Below, one piece after another: positions 33,912-46,124 of a DNA stretch of 64,000 nucleotides; position 1 is the stretch's first letter, and every line of letters begins with the position of its first letter. Source of the DNA: Phyto melanocephala (Eukaryota > Arthropoda > Insecta > Diptera > Rhinophoridae). The DNA lies in contig OW799234.1 in the NCBI GenBank assembly GCA_941918925.1, forward strand, positions 71,733,043 through 71,797,042. Direction: 5' to 3'. The position numbers and the translations under genes were made by a program. The notes beneath the pieces are model-generated. The model saw only the letters and a list, made by a program, of their open reading frames with translations. It made no database searches and had not been told where the DNA came from.

Positions 33912-34670
33912 GCTATAGACTCCGAAACTACAAAACCGATCAGGCTCAAACTTTGGTAAGTTGTTGTACACATACCAGGGAGTGTTTATGGGTGAAAAAA
34001 AGTGGGCGGAGACACGCCCATAAAAAATTAAATATAAGTTTTAGCTACTTGCACTTGACCGATTTTTCTGAAACTTTGCACACATATCGAGCTGTCATGA
34101 CTAAATAATTTCGTGATAAGAAAAGTGGGCGGGGCCACGCCCCTAAAAAAATTTTAATTTTGAGGTACTTGCACTGGACCGATTTTTCTGAAACTTTGCA
34201 CACATATTGAGCTGTCATAGGTTTATAATTTCGTGATTGAAAAAGTGGGCGGGGCCACGCCCATAAAAAATTAGTTATCAGTTTTAGCTACTTGCACTGG
34301 ACCGAATTTTCTCAAACTTTGCAAACATACTGAGCTATCATGACTTTACACTTTCGTCTTTAGAAAAGTGGGCAGTGCCACGCCCATTAAAAAATAGGTA
34401 TCATTTTGAGGTACTTGCACTGGACCGATTTTTCTGAAACTTTGCACACATATTGAGTTGTCATGACTATGCAGTTTCGTATTTAGAAAAGTGGGCAGTG
34501 CCACGCCCAAAAAAAAAGGTATCATTTTGAGGTACTTACACTGGACCGATTTTTCTGAAACTTTGCACACTTATTGAGCTGTCATGACTATATAGTTTCG
34601 TAATTAGAAAAGTGGGCAGTGCGATTAAAATTCATGAAGGGGCGTAGCAACGCGCGCCGGGATTGGCTAG
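33851..34670 (+). mobile_element. non-autonomous Helitron, family A (reference copy)
   Basis: A|TCTATATATATAAAAGTG at the left and GGGATTGGCTAG|T at the right. A (GT)n run covers 33874-33909, and about six tandem units contain GTGGGCGG, ACTTGCACTGGACCGA and GAAACTTTGCACACA. The 3' GC-rich palindrome GGGGCGTAGCAACGCGCGCC precedes CTAG by about ten bases. Confidence 0.9.
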
Positions 34671-34671
34671 T

Positions 34672-35342
34672 AATATATAAAATAAAAAAAATTTTTTTTG
34701 GCTCAACTGGGATTCGATGGCACGTTTAATCTAACCAGTATATAAGTATGTTGTTGTTGTAATTGTGAAATAAAACGAGGTGGTCGTGGTTTTTTGCTCA
34801 TATCTCAGAAAGTTATGGAGCGATTGTGCTGAATTTCAATAGTGATTCATTCCCGGATATTTCCAAGAGATTGATACCATACACAAATCTGAGGAACATA
34901 TAGTTGCTTCTAAAAGTTGATTTCAACCAACACACGGACAGACGGTCAGGGCTTAATCGACTCCTCTATTCATAAGCTTTCATAAAATGTAATAAATTAA
35001 TGTTTTCGATCTTTTTAATTTATATAAACAGTTGTTTTTTGTATTGAGCTTGAGATCACTTTCTTTTATAAAAAATAGTTTTAATTTTATTTTCCAATAT
35101 TTCGCTACCACATTGGGTAGCTTCTTCCTGCCTTTTTTAAAAAATTTTTTGTTATTTCCCTGAAGAAGCTACCCAATGTGGTAGCGAAATATTGGAAAAT
35201 AAAATTAAAACTATTTTTTATAAAAGGAAGTGATCTTTCAGAAAATATATACTTTATGGGGTCGGAAATGAAAATTGTAGAAATTACAAACGGAATGACA
35301 AAGCTATATATACCCTTGTGCACCACAGGTGAAGGGTATAAT
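34672..35342 (-). mobile_element. mini-me/DINE-1-like element interrupted by hairpin element
   Basis: Parts 34672-34983 (tRNA-like module, CTCATATCTCAG, short GTCA tract) and 35229-35342 (core, 5' end) match an intact copy once the insert is removed. The split falls in AAGCTTTCA/GAAAATATA. Confidence 0.75.
34984..35236. mobile_element. hairpin element (hairpin 2), 74-bp arms
   Basis: Arms 35053-35126 and 35163-35236 are complementary. The apex carries GCTACC-CAATGT-GGTAGC followed by GAAATATTGG, as in hairpin 1. CTTTCA occurs at both edges of the insertion and may be a target duplication. Confidence 0.75.
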
Positions 35343-35399
35343 ATATTATTATAAAGTTAGAAAAAATGTATACCATTTAGAACAGAATATGACATCGTT

Positions 35400-35860
35400 C
35401 TAAAGTTCCATCTTTTCAATTTATACGCAGGTAAAATTTTAAAGTACACTACCGTAAAAATCCCACTTAATTTAAGCGATGACACGGGATTTGTTGACTT
35501 TGAAAACATCGGTCGAATGTGCCTCATTGACATTAAAATGAAAATTTAGAAACTTATAAACGAAAAAGTCTATTCGAGACCACAAATCGCAGTATTTTTG
35601 TGGCTTATTCACGTCACCTTCTCGAAAAATAACCAGACCCATATAACGTTTGGATAAAACAACATATCGTAAGCATTAATTCAGGAACAAAATAAATTCA
35701 TTGTCATCTGTAACGATCATTGTTGACAGTTGTGACCTCTCCAAAGTACGGCAATGTCTCATATATAGCAATTTGTAAGCATAGCCAAATATTATAAAAT
35801 GATGATTTTTATGTCAAAATTTCAATGTTCATCCCAACGGCTCAAAGCTTACTTGTCAAA
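35400..35860 (-). pseudogene. possible heavily decayed mariner-type relic
   Basis: Minus-strand frames give VTTVNNDRYR and, about 60 codons later, HSTDVFKVNKSRVIA, in the order expected for the transposase core. Many stops and shifts are present. The call is weak. Confidence 0.3.
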
Positions 35861-36182
35861 TAAGCAGCTTATCAGTGACTACAAATTTTGAGTTTTTGGG
35901 TTTTTCGGAACTTTTGACTAAAAATTTGGTGATTTGAGGCCTTCTTCACACGATGTTTTTTTGATAAATGCACAACATGCCCACCACGGACTTTCAACAT
36001 TGACCGGCCGTAATTGAAAAACCTTTTACTACATGATGTTTAATAAGTGAGAACTTAAAAGAAAGATCTTTGTTCACTTGTTTAAGTTATAAACGTTGTA
36101 AAGTTTTTCGTTACATTACAACATTACATTCACATACTTATTTATGAGCTCATGAAATCATCAGTCCATATATATTTATATA

Positions 36183-36687
36183 CAGTGCTGTCTGGGTAGA
36201 GTGAACCCCTAATGCTATTAATACCTCGTTAGAGTGAACAGCAGAATGTTTACATTGACTACTCTGTAGAGTGAACACTCATGAACCCTTATGAGTGAAA
36301 ATACTTTTTTTTAGGTTTGGCGAAGGAGAAAAACAATAAAAAAAAATACAAAAATTAAAGAGAACATAAAATAACGGTAAAGTAACGATTCTTTTAGAAT
36401 AAGTTAACAAGTTACTCTCACAAATACGTATTATATGAAGTGTTAATTTAAGTCTGCGCGCATGTTGCATGAAGGTCGTGTCTCAAAGTTAATTTTTCAT
36501 TTTTTCCAGTCATAAATTTAAACTTTAGTATTACATGGAAATAAATAAAATTTATAACCTATAAATACATTTAAAATAAATAAATTAGTTTTTTAAATAA
36601 AATAAAAAAATGAACCTTGGTTTAGTGAACAACCTGGGTATAGTGAAATCGCTGCAATAATTAGTTCACTCTACCCAGACAGCACTG
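36183..36687. mobile_element. 505-bp pogo/Tigger-like non-autonomous element
   Basis: Perfect inverted ends of about 24 bp (CAGTGCTGTCTGGGTAGAGT and complement) lie between TA dinucleotides. TAGAGTGAAC-type motifs recur inside both ends. The interior is non-coding. Confidence 0.85.
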
Positions 36688-36975
36688 TATATATATTTAT
36701 TGTATGAAATATAACTAAACTCTGACTAAAGTTTTAACACAAATTAACTAGCAATTGATAGCCAATATTCATTAATTAAGTTCTCTGCATCCAAAAAACG
36801 TAAAATAAATTTTAATGAAGATATCCTAATACTTTTCAATAAAATTCTGACAATACTCGTACATATGGGAAAATTCTTTTCTTATTATACCCTACACTAT
36901 AGATGAAGAGGGTGTTTTAAGTTTTTTTACACTCTCCTTAAGTACACCTTTAGACGTTGAATTACTTTTTGTTTA

Positions 36976-37240
36976 AAACAAATTAAAATGCTGTATTCGG
37001 TCGTGCCGAGTCTGGAAATGCCCTTCAACATCTTGTACATAGGTGTAGTGACCACAGCGTAACTTAGTCTAGATTTCAGACAATTTGATTTATTATTTCC
37101 AACGCCATACTTGACTTTATATTTTAGTATAGTTAGGTGTATTATACTAGTCAAGTTCTTACATTTGATACTAGTCAAGCCCTTTCATTGATAGGGTTGA
37201 TGAAATGAAAATTATCCGCCAGTTTGTTTCTGACGCCATA
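36976..37240 (-). mobile_element. mini-me/DINE-1-like 3' fragment
   Basis: AAAATGCTGTATTCGGTCGTGC and ACTAGTCAAGTTCTTACATT identify the 3' end and body units. Just upstream, 36887-36925 is an unrelated-orientation 5' end (TATACCCTACACTATAG). Confidence 0.65.
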
Positions 37241-37344
37241 AAGCTCTTTCATGTGAAAAACGTAAGTTCAATTATTCTTATAAAGATTTTATCCACTTTA
37301 TAACATCCTATTATATAATTAAATTAATGTATGTGTAAAACATT

Positions 37345-37680
37345 AAACAATTTTTTTTGGCTCAGCCGGGATTAGAAACCAGGTTCGCTCTAACCAGTAT
37401 ACCACGCTTGTAGGAATGTGTTGTGAAGTAACGAGGTGATTCCTTGGTTTTTTCCTTATATCCTTTATACTGATCTGCTTCCGAATATTTCTGATATTTC
37501 GGTACCACACATGGGTCTGAGCGATATCGGAGAGCTTCAAAAAACTGATTTCAACATACACACGGACAGACGGAAATTGCTCAAACTACTTTCCCTGTCA
37601 TAAGCTTTCAGAAAATAATAACGAATATTGTAAAAATTTCACACAGAGTGACAAATTTACCATTACACTTACTGTATATT
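37345..37680 (-). mobile_element. mini-me/DINE-1-like 5' part with tRNA-like module
   Basis: GGCTCAGCCGGGATTAGAAA...TCTAACCAGTATACCACG is the most tRNA-like version of the module. It is followed by ATTTCTGATATTT, ACACACGGACAGACGG and a degenerate core. Confidence 0.7.
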
Positions 37681-38020
37681 GTATGTATAATAAGAGATAC
37701 ATATGTATATGATAATTTTTCGTCTATCCATTTATGATTTACCATTTACTTTGCCATAACCACTACTGACCCATGAAGACAGGAACAATGCAATAGACAG
37801 GAACATACTTATATTGTGTTTACCCATTAAAACAAATTAAAAAGTATTGACACTTCGTCAAACCACTCACCGAAAATAGTCAACAAAAATGGGGACTTGA
37901 GACGAAGGAATCTAGGCTACTCTTAGAGATATTCAATTTTGTAACTATAACTTCTGAGGTCAAGAACGAACTTTAATTATTTGTTTGTATGTTGTTTGGC
38001 TTTTACTTATTTAAATAACT

Positions 38021-39002
38021 TTTATATCCTTCACCTATATATGTACTTTACTTTCTCATTCCCTTTATAATTTCTACAATATATCCTACCCCATTAAGTA
38101 TTTATATATTTTCCGAAAAATGGCCATCTGTCTGTGTGTTGGTTGAAATCAACTTTTAGAAGACCCCACACATACCATAGATCTGTATGTGATATTAATC
38201 TTGTGCAAATTTTCGGGAATGAATCGCATTTGAAATTCAGCACAATCGCCTTATAACTTTATGAGATATAAGCAAATAAACATGACTAACTCTGGTTTTT
38301 CCCATATTTTACCACCAGAATAAACATTTTTCAGCCATAGAATAATTTACAGGTACCTTTGCTACTATTTGTAGATATAATATGTCTCTAAAAATATTCC
38401 TGAAAAATTTTGGATAAAGCGTGCTCTAATCGGTAAAGTTATAGGCAAAATTTTTTTTTAAAGATATTGTAATAAAATTTACAAACTAAAATCAATTTTC
38501 AGCTTCTAGACAACCGAGAGAGTCAATATTGGTATCATCTAAAAGAACTTGACTAGCGCAATATAAGCACTAAAAAAAAAAAAAAATTCATGTTAGACGC
38601 CACTTCAAAATGGCGGACAATAAATTTATATATGAGGCAAATCTGGTATTTTAAAATGTAACTCCTTCAACCCCCGCAATATTGGTATCAAATGAAGGGG
38701 CTTGACCAGTAGAATACAGTAAATTATTAAAAGAATTTAAATCCAAGATGGCGTCTAACAAAATGGTGGATCAATTTTTTTTAACCCCATAAAAATGGGT
38801 ATCAAATGAAAGGGCTGGACTAGTAGAATACAGATAACTACTTAAAAATTCAAAATCAAGGATGGCGTCGGAAAGAATACTAAAGAAAAATGGCGTATAA
38901 CATGAAATATAGGTTAAGCTACGAAGTGGGATTATACCTATGTACATGATGGTAAAGGGCATTATCAGTTACGGCACGGCCGAATATAGAACTCTTACTT
39001 AT
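38021..39002 (+). mobile_element. mini-me/DINE-1-like element, full length, long subfamily
   Basis: 5' TATCCTTCACC, core CCCCATTAAGTATTTATATA, GGCCATCTGTCTGTG tract. Three internal units carry AAATGAA(A)GGGCT and GACTAGTAGAATACAG. 3' hairpin GGCACGGCCGAATATAG then CTCTTACTTATT. Confidence 0.78.
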
Positions 39003-39646
39003 TACCATAATAATCAACATTCTTCAAGCCTAGGATAATATACCTCTACGGCTGGCTATTCGTAATTTTTTTGGACAAAAATATATTTTAAAAAATATTT
39101 TTTTTTTCAAATATGTGTATCAATTAACAAAAGCTAATAATTTTTTTGACTCACTGAAGATACTAAAATACAATCCGTATTCTCGAAAATATAAGTATGT
39201 ACTTCAATGTTTTTCCTAAAGTTTACAAAAATCGTCGGAAATAAAAAAACCAAAAACGCTGACTAATCTATAATAAAGAAATCAAACTAAATGTCCATTC
39301 AACGCTTTATAAATGTATCGATAATATTTTTTAATAAAGAATATATCGAAAAATATTTTTTTGAAAATTAAGATTTAACCAAAAATATGAACAGAATAGA
39401 ATATGAATCTTTTTTAAGCATACAAATTATATCAAATATTTTTTATAAAAGTAGATTTTTTTTTTAAAATAATTTTAACAAAAGTTACGAAACTTTAGGA
39501 ATTAAAAAATTATAAATCATTAAATGTAATTCCAATCATATTACGTAGTTATAGATTGATAAGTTCTAACTGTTATAAATTTTCTGCAGATTTAACATTA
39601 TAATATACATATGTATGTATGAAAATATTTAAAAATGTAATGTTTA
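39003..39646. other. between chitin-binding genes, nothing recognised
   Basis: AT-rich and without supported features. Confidence 0.5.
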
Positions 39647-39648
39647 TA

Positions 39649-40572
39649 AAGGGTGATTTTTTAGCTATTATCTTTTTGGCAACACTGGTTTAAACAGCTG
39701 GCGCACGTTTCGTGTTTTGTTTCACTGTCAAACATCTTCAGTTTGGTCTATAATATAACCATGAATCGTCTTACAAACGAACAACGCTTGCAAATTATTG
39801 AATTTTACTATCAAAATGCTTGCTCTGTTAAGAAAGTTCATCGCGCGCTTCTTATCGAAAAATTGTGTTCAGCGACGAAGCTCATTTTTGGCTCAATGGG
39901 TACTTTAATAAGCAGAATTGTCGATTTTGGAGTGAAGATCAGCCAGAAGCATTGCAAGAGCTACCAATGCATCCAGAAAAAGTAACAGTTTGGTGCGATT
40001 TATGGGCTGGTGGCATCATTGGACCGTACTTCTTCAAAGATGATGCGAATCGTAACGTAACTGTGAATGGTGAGCGCTACCGTGAGATGATATCCAACTT
40101 TTTTTGCCCAAAATGCAAGAGCTTGACTTGCATGACATGTGGTTTCAACAAGACGGTGCCACAATGGACTTATTGAGAGGCGAGTTCGGTGAACATTTTA
40201 GTTCACGTTCGGGACCGGTCAATTGGCCACCTAGATCGTGCAATTTAACGCCTTAAGACTATTTTTTGTGGGGCTATGTTAAAGCTCATGTCTATACAGA
40301 CATGCCCGCTTCAATTGACGCATTGGAAGACAACATTGAAGCATTTATTCATGAGATGCCGGCCGAAATGTTGGAAAGAGTATGCCAAAATTGGACTAAG
40401 CGGATGGACCATTTAAGGCGCAGTCACGGTCAACATTTGCATAAAATAATCTTCAAACATTAAATTATATGGACCGTACTATCGATTAAAAAAAAAAAAA
40501 AGATTTCATGCATTTTTCTAAATTTGATGTGTTTTTTTTTAACTAACATATAGCTCATAAAAAATCACGCTT
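39649..40572 (+). mobile_element. mariner-superfamily element with TA target and decayed transposase
   Basis: Inverted ends AAGGGTGATTTTTTAGCTAT and (reversed) AAGCGTGATTTTTTATGAGC lie between TA dinucleotides at 39647-39648 and 40573-40574. The transposase relic occupies 39761-40463. Confidence 0.87.
39761..40463 (+). pseudogene. mariner-type transposase relic
   Basis: The N-terminal helix-turn-helix MNRLTNEQRLQIIEFYYQNA to KKVHRALL is joined, out of frame, to the catalytic domain (FSDEAHFWLNGYFNKQNC, HPEKVTVWC, GGIIGPYFF, VTVNGERYREMI, MWFQQDGAT). A short deletion follows, then FSSRSGPVNWPPRSC. The third catalytic Asp is replaced by Asn (CNLTP) and a stop comes two residues after NLT. The C-terminus DYFLWGYVKAHVYTD to KIIFKH remains. 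The linker and second DNA-binding helix region between HTH and the first Asp are gone. Confidence 0.88.
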
Positions 40573-40574
40573 TA

Positions 40575-40940
40575 GGTACCATTTTCAACGATGTGTCTAA
40601 TTTATTATAGTTTTTGTTGTTACTGGTTGTTACTGCCAACAAAACATAAATACAAAATGATTAAAAAAAAGCTTAACGTCCATTTGGTATGATTGAAAGG
40701 AAAAGCTTTCAAACATTTTCAAGGCATTCTTTGTATAAATGTTTGTACTTATGTATGTATCTATGTATGTATATATAAGTACAACATGTTCAATGTGAAA
40801 TGATAGTGAAAACATGTTGCGTTGCTAATCATGCACAGAAGAATTTTGTTGCAGTGTTGGTGCGATGCATGCTTCTTTCAATATTTATTTGTAAGTAAAG
40901 GGTGGTTAAATTTTTGTATTGGTTGACATAAGCTCTTATT
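40575..40940. other. intergenic, with isolated terminal repeat motif
   Basis: AAGGGTGGTTAAATTTTTG at about 40899 resembles the end of the mariner relic at 2425. No partner end was found. Confidence 0.4.
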
Positions 40941-40941
40941 T

Positions 40942-41925
40942 TTATACCCTTCACATGACAGTGTATAAGGATATATGTGTCATATCGTGTGAAATTTCTA
41001 CAATATTCATTTCCGACTTCATAAAGTATATATTCTGAAAGCTAATGAATAGGGAAGTCGATTTGAAGCCCCCGATATTGCCAAAAGGTTGCCCGTGTAA
41101 GGTATCAAAATATCAGAAATATTTGAGAGCATATTGGTATTGAAAATCAACATTCTCGCCGTATAACTATCTGATATACATATAAGCAAATTAACACAAA
41201 TGCCTCTGTTTTTTAGCTTATTTTTACCACAAAAATTTAAATTTTCCAGCCCTAGGATTATTTATAGAAATGATTGTTAATATTTATAAATTTGGTATGC
41301 CTTTGGAGATAATCATGAACAATTTTGGACAAATTGGTCACAAATCGGCAAAGTTACAGGCAAAAAATATTTTTTTTTTTAAATATATCAAACTCCTAAA
41401 TAAGTTTTGAACACGTTTAACATACCAAATTATAAACCGTAATCTCAGAAATAATTTCTAAGAAAAACTAACAAATCGGTTTGAAACCAATTGAGATATA
41501 AACACCTAAAATTTACAAACGAAAATAGATATTTTCCAGTTTTTATACAACCAAGAGAGCCAATATGGGGATCAAAGGCCTTGAGTATTAAAATACAATT
41601 AGATATGAAAAAAGAAAAAATTCAAAATGGCGTCCTAGATTAAATTGCGAATATATGAGTCAAATATAGTAGTTATAACCTTGTAACCTTTAACCCCCAC
41701 AATATTAGTATCAAATAAAAGGGCTTGACCAGTACAATGTAGTAAACTATTAAAAAAAGTGCAAAATCCAATATGGCGTCTGAAAGAAAATGGTGGAGCA
41801 AAATAGCGTATTGCATGAAATCTAAAGTCTAGGCCAAGCCACGATGTGCTCATTATACCTTTGTACATGACGTTGAAGGGTATTTTTAGATCCGGCACAA
41901 CCGAATATAGCGCTATTTCTTGTTT
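40942..41925 (+). mobile_element. mini-me/DINE-1-like element, full length, long subfamily
   Basis: TATACCCTTCACATGACAGT, core CGACTTCATAAAGTATATAT, GTATTAAAATACA-type units, then CCGGCACAACCGAATATAGC and TTTCTTGTTTT. The GTCY tract is deleted. Confidence 0.75.
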
Positions 41926-43150
41926 TATGCACATTTGTTTGAAGGTTGCATTGTTTATCTAGCCTAAGGTATTGGGTTGATCGGTCGGTTGTCTTAATTG
42001 GCTTGCTTGTTGTTTGGTCGAGTTAACTAATTGAATGTATCGCTAAATGCTGTGTTACTCATTCATTCACCTATTGCCAAATCACGAAATCTTATCAAAG
42101 TATCGTTATTTTTTATGTGTGTTTTTTTTTAGTTTTTTTTTGTTTTGTTAAAACCTTTTTAATTTTATTAAATTTTTTTTTAATTTTTGTGTGTACATTA
42201 TGTGTGTTTTTTTATCTCATTAAAGCAATGTTACCCTGGAAATTTGATTGACATGTGTAAGTATATTGTATGTACTATGTGTGTAACATTTGTGTAAACA
42301 TGTATACAAACATTCACATAACACTATTCGCATTACATAATTTTGAATAAACTGCCTTTCAACAATATGTAACACTTAATAGCTGTACCAATAAATAGTT
42401 TAGGTGGGTTTATGTCGCTTAATTATCATTTTATTTGGCAACACATACAAATCGCAAGAGTTATTGATTCAAATATTGTCTGAATTTGACACATGTGTGT
42501 TCACATCCGATTTATTATTTCCTTTTTATGTATTAATTGAACATTAAAGTCAAAAGCATACACCACAAAGACTACGTTTTTGTACAAAGCAATGTTTGAA
42601 AATTGTAATACATACTTGTACTATAGTTTAATTGGTTTCAACACAGCGACTATCCCAATTGACACAAGTAAGCTTTTTAATGGGATTTTGAAAATATTAC
42701 ACGAAGCTTTGATACTGTGGTACTAAATGAATATAAATAATATACATACATAATAACTTTTATCTCAAATTTCTTTGAAATTTTTTTATTTGTTGAAAAA
42801 TTTTATTATTCTATTAGTATGTATGTATATTGATTTTTTTTTTTTTTTGGAAAAAATCAAATTGATTAAAAAAATTCTAGAAAAAATGTTTGTTAATTAT
42901 ACATTTAAATTGCTTATAAGTAGATAATTTACAGAAAATTTTCTTTTAAGAGAATTTTTAGAATTTTTAAAAGAAAAAAATTCATCAATAATTTCTTTTA
43001 AATAGACAATAACGGACAAATTATTTAAAAATCAAATTTTAAAATTAAAAGAAAATATATCGTAAATTTTTCATAAATTTATTTCAAATTAAAACTAAAT
43101 ATGAGCTATAATATTGAACATTTTTAAAATTAATAACAAATAATATATGT
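41926..43150. other. intergenic, nothing recognised
   Basis: AT-rich with poly(T) runs near 42120-42180. No supported feature. Confidence 0.5.
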
Positions 43151-43151
43151 A

Positions 43152-43330
43152 TACTAGCTGACCCGGCAAACCTTGTTTTGCCATATAAATTACGATAGTC
43201 AAACAAAAAATAACTAACTTTTTGTGTAAATATGAAAAGATATGGTATATGACTGCAATAGAGCTCTGTAAACAATGACGGCCTATAAAAATAACAAGGA
43301 TCTATTTAACTAACTAATTTCAAATGTATG
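43152..43330 (-). mobile_element. Helitron-type terminus fragment
   Basis: ACTAGCTGACCCGGCAAACC is the widespread insect Helitron 3' end in reverse (CTAG terminus). No matching 5' end was found nearby. Confidence 0.5.
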
Positions 43331-43501
43331 GCCTTGTGACGGCTCTGTGGTCTTTTCTAATATATTTTGACCCTTTCAGATCAAAATTTAATTATTTATC
43401 TATCTGTTTAATAAAAACCTAAAAGCATTCTTTTCAAATGAAATTTTTTAATTTTTTTTTGGGACTTATTTTATTGGGAGTTGTTTTAATTTACTTGGAA
43501 C

Positions 43502-44005
43502 CAGTGTTGCCATTTTCACTGCGATCGCAGTTTTTCACTGCGATTTGCCCGTCGTCATTGCGTAACTGCGTTTTTTTAATATCACTGCGTTTTTCAGTTT
43601 TTGGTAGTTTTCCTCTTTCTTTATCAACAACGCCTTAACATGATTTACCTCAAACGTGTTTAACACGTAAGTCTGTAAAGGCTATAATACAACAAGATAA
43701 AATTGCCACCCTGTTAAAAATATAGCAGCTAGATGGCAACATTTTCTGCTGTTACGTTACGTTGCAGTTGACTGATTAGGTCTTGAATTAAAATGTCAAA
43801 AATCCCGTTAGAAAAACATAAACAAACTATTTCGTGAAAAAAATATTTGCTTTTCAGGGCAAAAAAGTGTTAAAAAGTAAAAAAAATTTCCTTTTTTTTG
43901 TCCAAACGAAAACGACATTTTTTTATTTCTCGTCACTGCGATTCACTGCGTTTTTTTTTGTCGATTTCACTGCGATCGGCGATCGGTTGGTCGGCGGCAA
44001 CACTG
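43502..44005. mobile_element. 504-bp hAT-like non-autonomous element
   Basis: Ends CAGTGTTGCC...GGCAACACTG are flanked by CTTGGAAC (43494-43501) and CTTGGTAC (44006-44013), an 8-bp target duplication with one mismatch. The motif CACTGCG(AT) is repeated about nine times, clustered near both ends, as transposase-binding subterminal repeats would be. Confidence 0.85.
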
Positions 44006-44013
44006 CTTGGTAC

Positions 44014-44858
44014 TAACTATTTTTAACAGTATGAACTAAGTTTCTAATGAACTAGGTCCCAAAAAGTCCCTAAATTTGTATATATTTTAAAATTATAAAG
44101 TAATTGTTTTAATAAATAAATTATAAAACTTATTTCACATTATTATTATAACTGAGAAGTTGTTGGACTTAAAACTAGTTGATTGAATCCACAAAAAATG
44201 CTATCGTGTCCTAATATTATATTTTCACCTTAAAGTAGGTGAATCTTTATTGTGGCAGCAATTTATAGATTTTTTTTGTACACGAAATTATAAATAATAT
44301 AAGATTTAAATTATAAGCATACCTTAGGGATGTCAGATTTTTTTCTTATCTATTAGAGTTTATTGTTGAACTATTGTTACAACTAAATTTAATTTAATGC
44401 AATTATTATTGAAACAGTACAGTCTTAAAATTTTTAGATGCCTACGAAGCCAACAGTGTTGTGGTGTTAAGCACACTATATGGTTGTAAAATATATTTTG
44501 CTCGCCTTAAAATATGTATGGCCTTTAATTTGTAAAAGTTTTAGAGTACTTATGAAGTTTGTGTCTTAAGTCTTTTGAATTCATTACACTTCGTTTATAC
44601 ATCTATATACATATCTGTGACTTGGAGCTAAAAGGGTCAATGACACTTTTTTGCTCTTTAGAGTTAATCATTGCATTAGATTTGTTTTTTTGCTCTTTTT
44701 CATTATGGTAAAACAGCTAAAGTCATTCTTAACACAGAACAGCTTCATAAATAAAATGCTGGACAATGTCACTATGAAAGCATATATAAAAGTTAAAGTT
44801 CGATTCCAATTTTCTCAAAAGTCAATATTTTGACATTGGCCCTTTTAGCTGCAAGCCA
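44014..44858. other. intergenic, nothing recognised
   Basis: No supported feature. Confidence 0.5.
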
Positions 44859-44859
44859 C

Positions 44860-45447
44860 AGATATATAAAATTGAAACTCTGTCTGACTGTGTGTGTTAA
44901 CAATAGACTCCGAAGCCGTAAAGCCGATCGGGCTCAAACTTTGGCAAGTTAAAGTGGGCGAGGCTACGCCCATAAAATATAAGTTATCATTTTTAGCTAC
45001 TTGCACTTCACCGATTTTTTTGAAACTTTGCACACATATTGAACTCTCTTGATTATACATTTTCGTTATTAGAAAAGTAGGCAGTGCCACGGCCATAAAA
45101 AAAAGATATACATATATATGAGGTACTTGCACTGGACCGATTTTTTTGAAACTTCGCACACATATTGAGCTGTCATGACTATATAATTTCGAGAATAAAA
45201 AAGTGGGCAGTGCCACGCCCATAAAAAAAATGTATCATTTCAGCTACTTAAACTTCTCCGATTTTTTTGAAACTTTGAACACATATTGAGCTGTCATGAC
45301 TATACAGTTTCTTGATTAGAAAAGTGGGCAGTGCCACGCCCATAAAATAGTTATAATATTTAGCTTCTTGCACTTGATATTCAATTAAAATTCAGAATGC
45401 ATTTTTGTTCATTAAGGGGCGTAGCAACGCGCGCCGGTCTTTTCTAG
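44860..45447 (+). mobile_element. non-autonomous Helitron, family A, eroded 5' end
   Basis: 5' GATATATAAAATTGAAACTC (degenerate), internal units with GCACACATATTGA and AAGTGGGCAGTGCCACG, and 3' GGGGCGTAGCAACGCGCGCC then CTAG followed by T. Confidence 0.82.
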
Positions 45448-46120
45448 TTAAAAATAAAAAGTAAATTCTTTTTACTCTAAACTAAAAAATCTGTAGTAAA
45501 ATAAAAATCCTCCCGAATGTTCGAAAATCCTAAAGAAATTTTGTTGAAGACTTGAGCACCACAGGTAGTTGCAAAAAAAAAAGAAAAAGGAGCCACAACA
45601 TTCAAAAATTCTATCCTTAACATCCTTCTATAATAAACAAAGCTGTCTGCTAACACACAAATACTCGATTTTTTTTTTAAGTTGTTAGAAATTCAATACT
45701 ACATCTGATATTACTATTTAAAACATCTGCATCCAACTGAATATAAAAATAATACTCATGTATGTAGGGGTTGTTTCAAGTGAATTTTGACGATACTCTT
45801 CTACTTGCAGGAGAGGACAAAGATTGCTTATCGGTGACAGTAAAGTAACTAACTGTATTTACTTAAACACTTAAATATTGTTTAATATTACAATGTAATG
45901 TCCTCTAATTAAATTAGTTACCGCGTTTTCGATCATCTTAAATATGCACGCAATATGAGATTTTTTTAAACAGAGCATCCGTTTGTGGTAGACTGATTCA
46001 TATTTTAGTTGAACTGTTAGTAAGAAGAACAATATCTTGAGAAGTTTTTTCCTATCACAATGTAAAAAGTTTTATTTAAATTTTTGCAATCAAAAGCCCA
46101 ATACTTTAACCACTCACCAG
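45448..46120. other. intergenic, nothing recognised
   Basis: No open frame or repeat with support. Confidence 0.45.
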
Positions 46121-46124
46121 TGGT

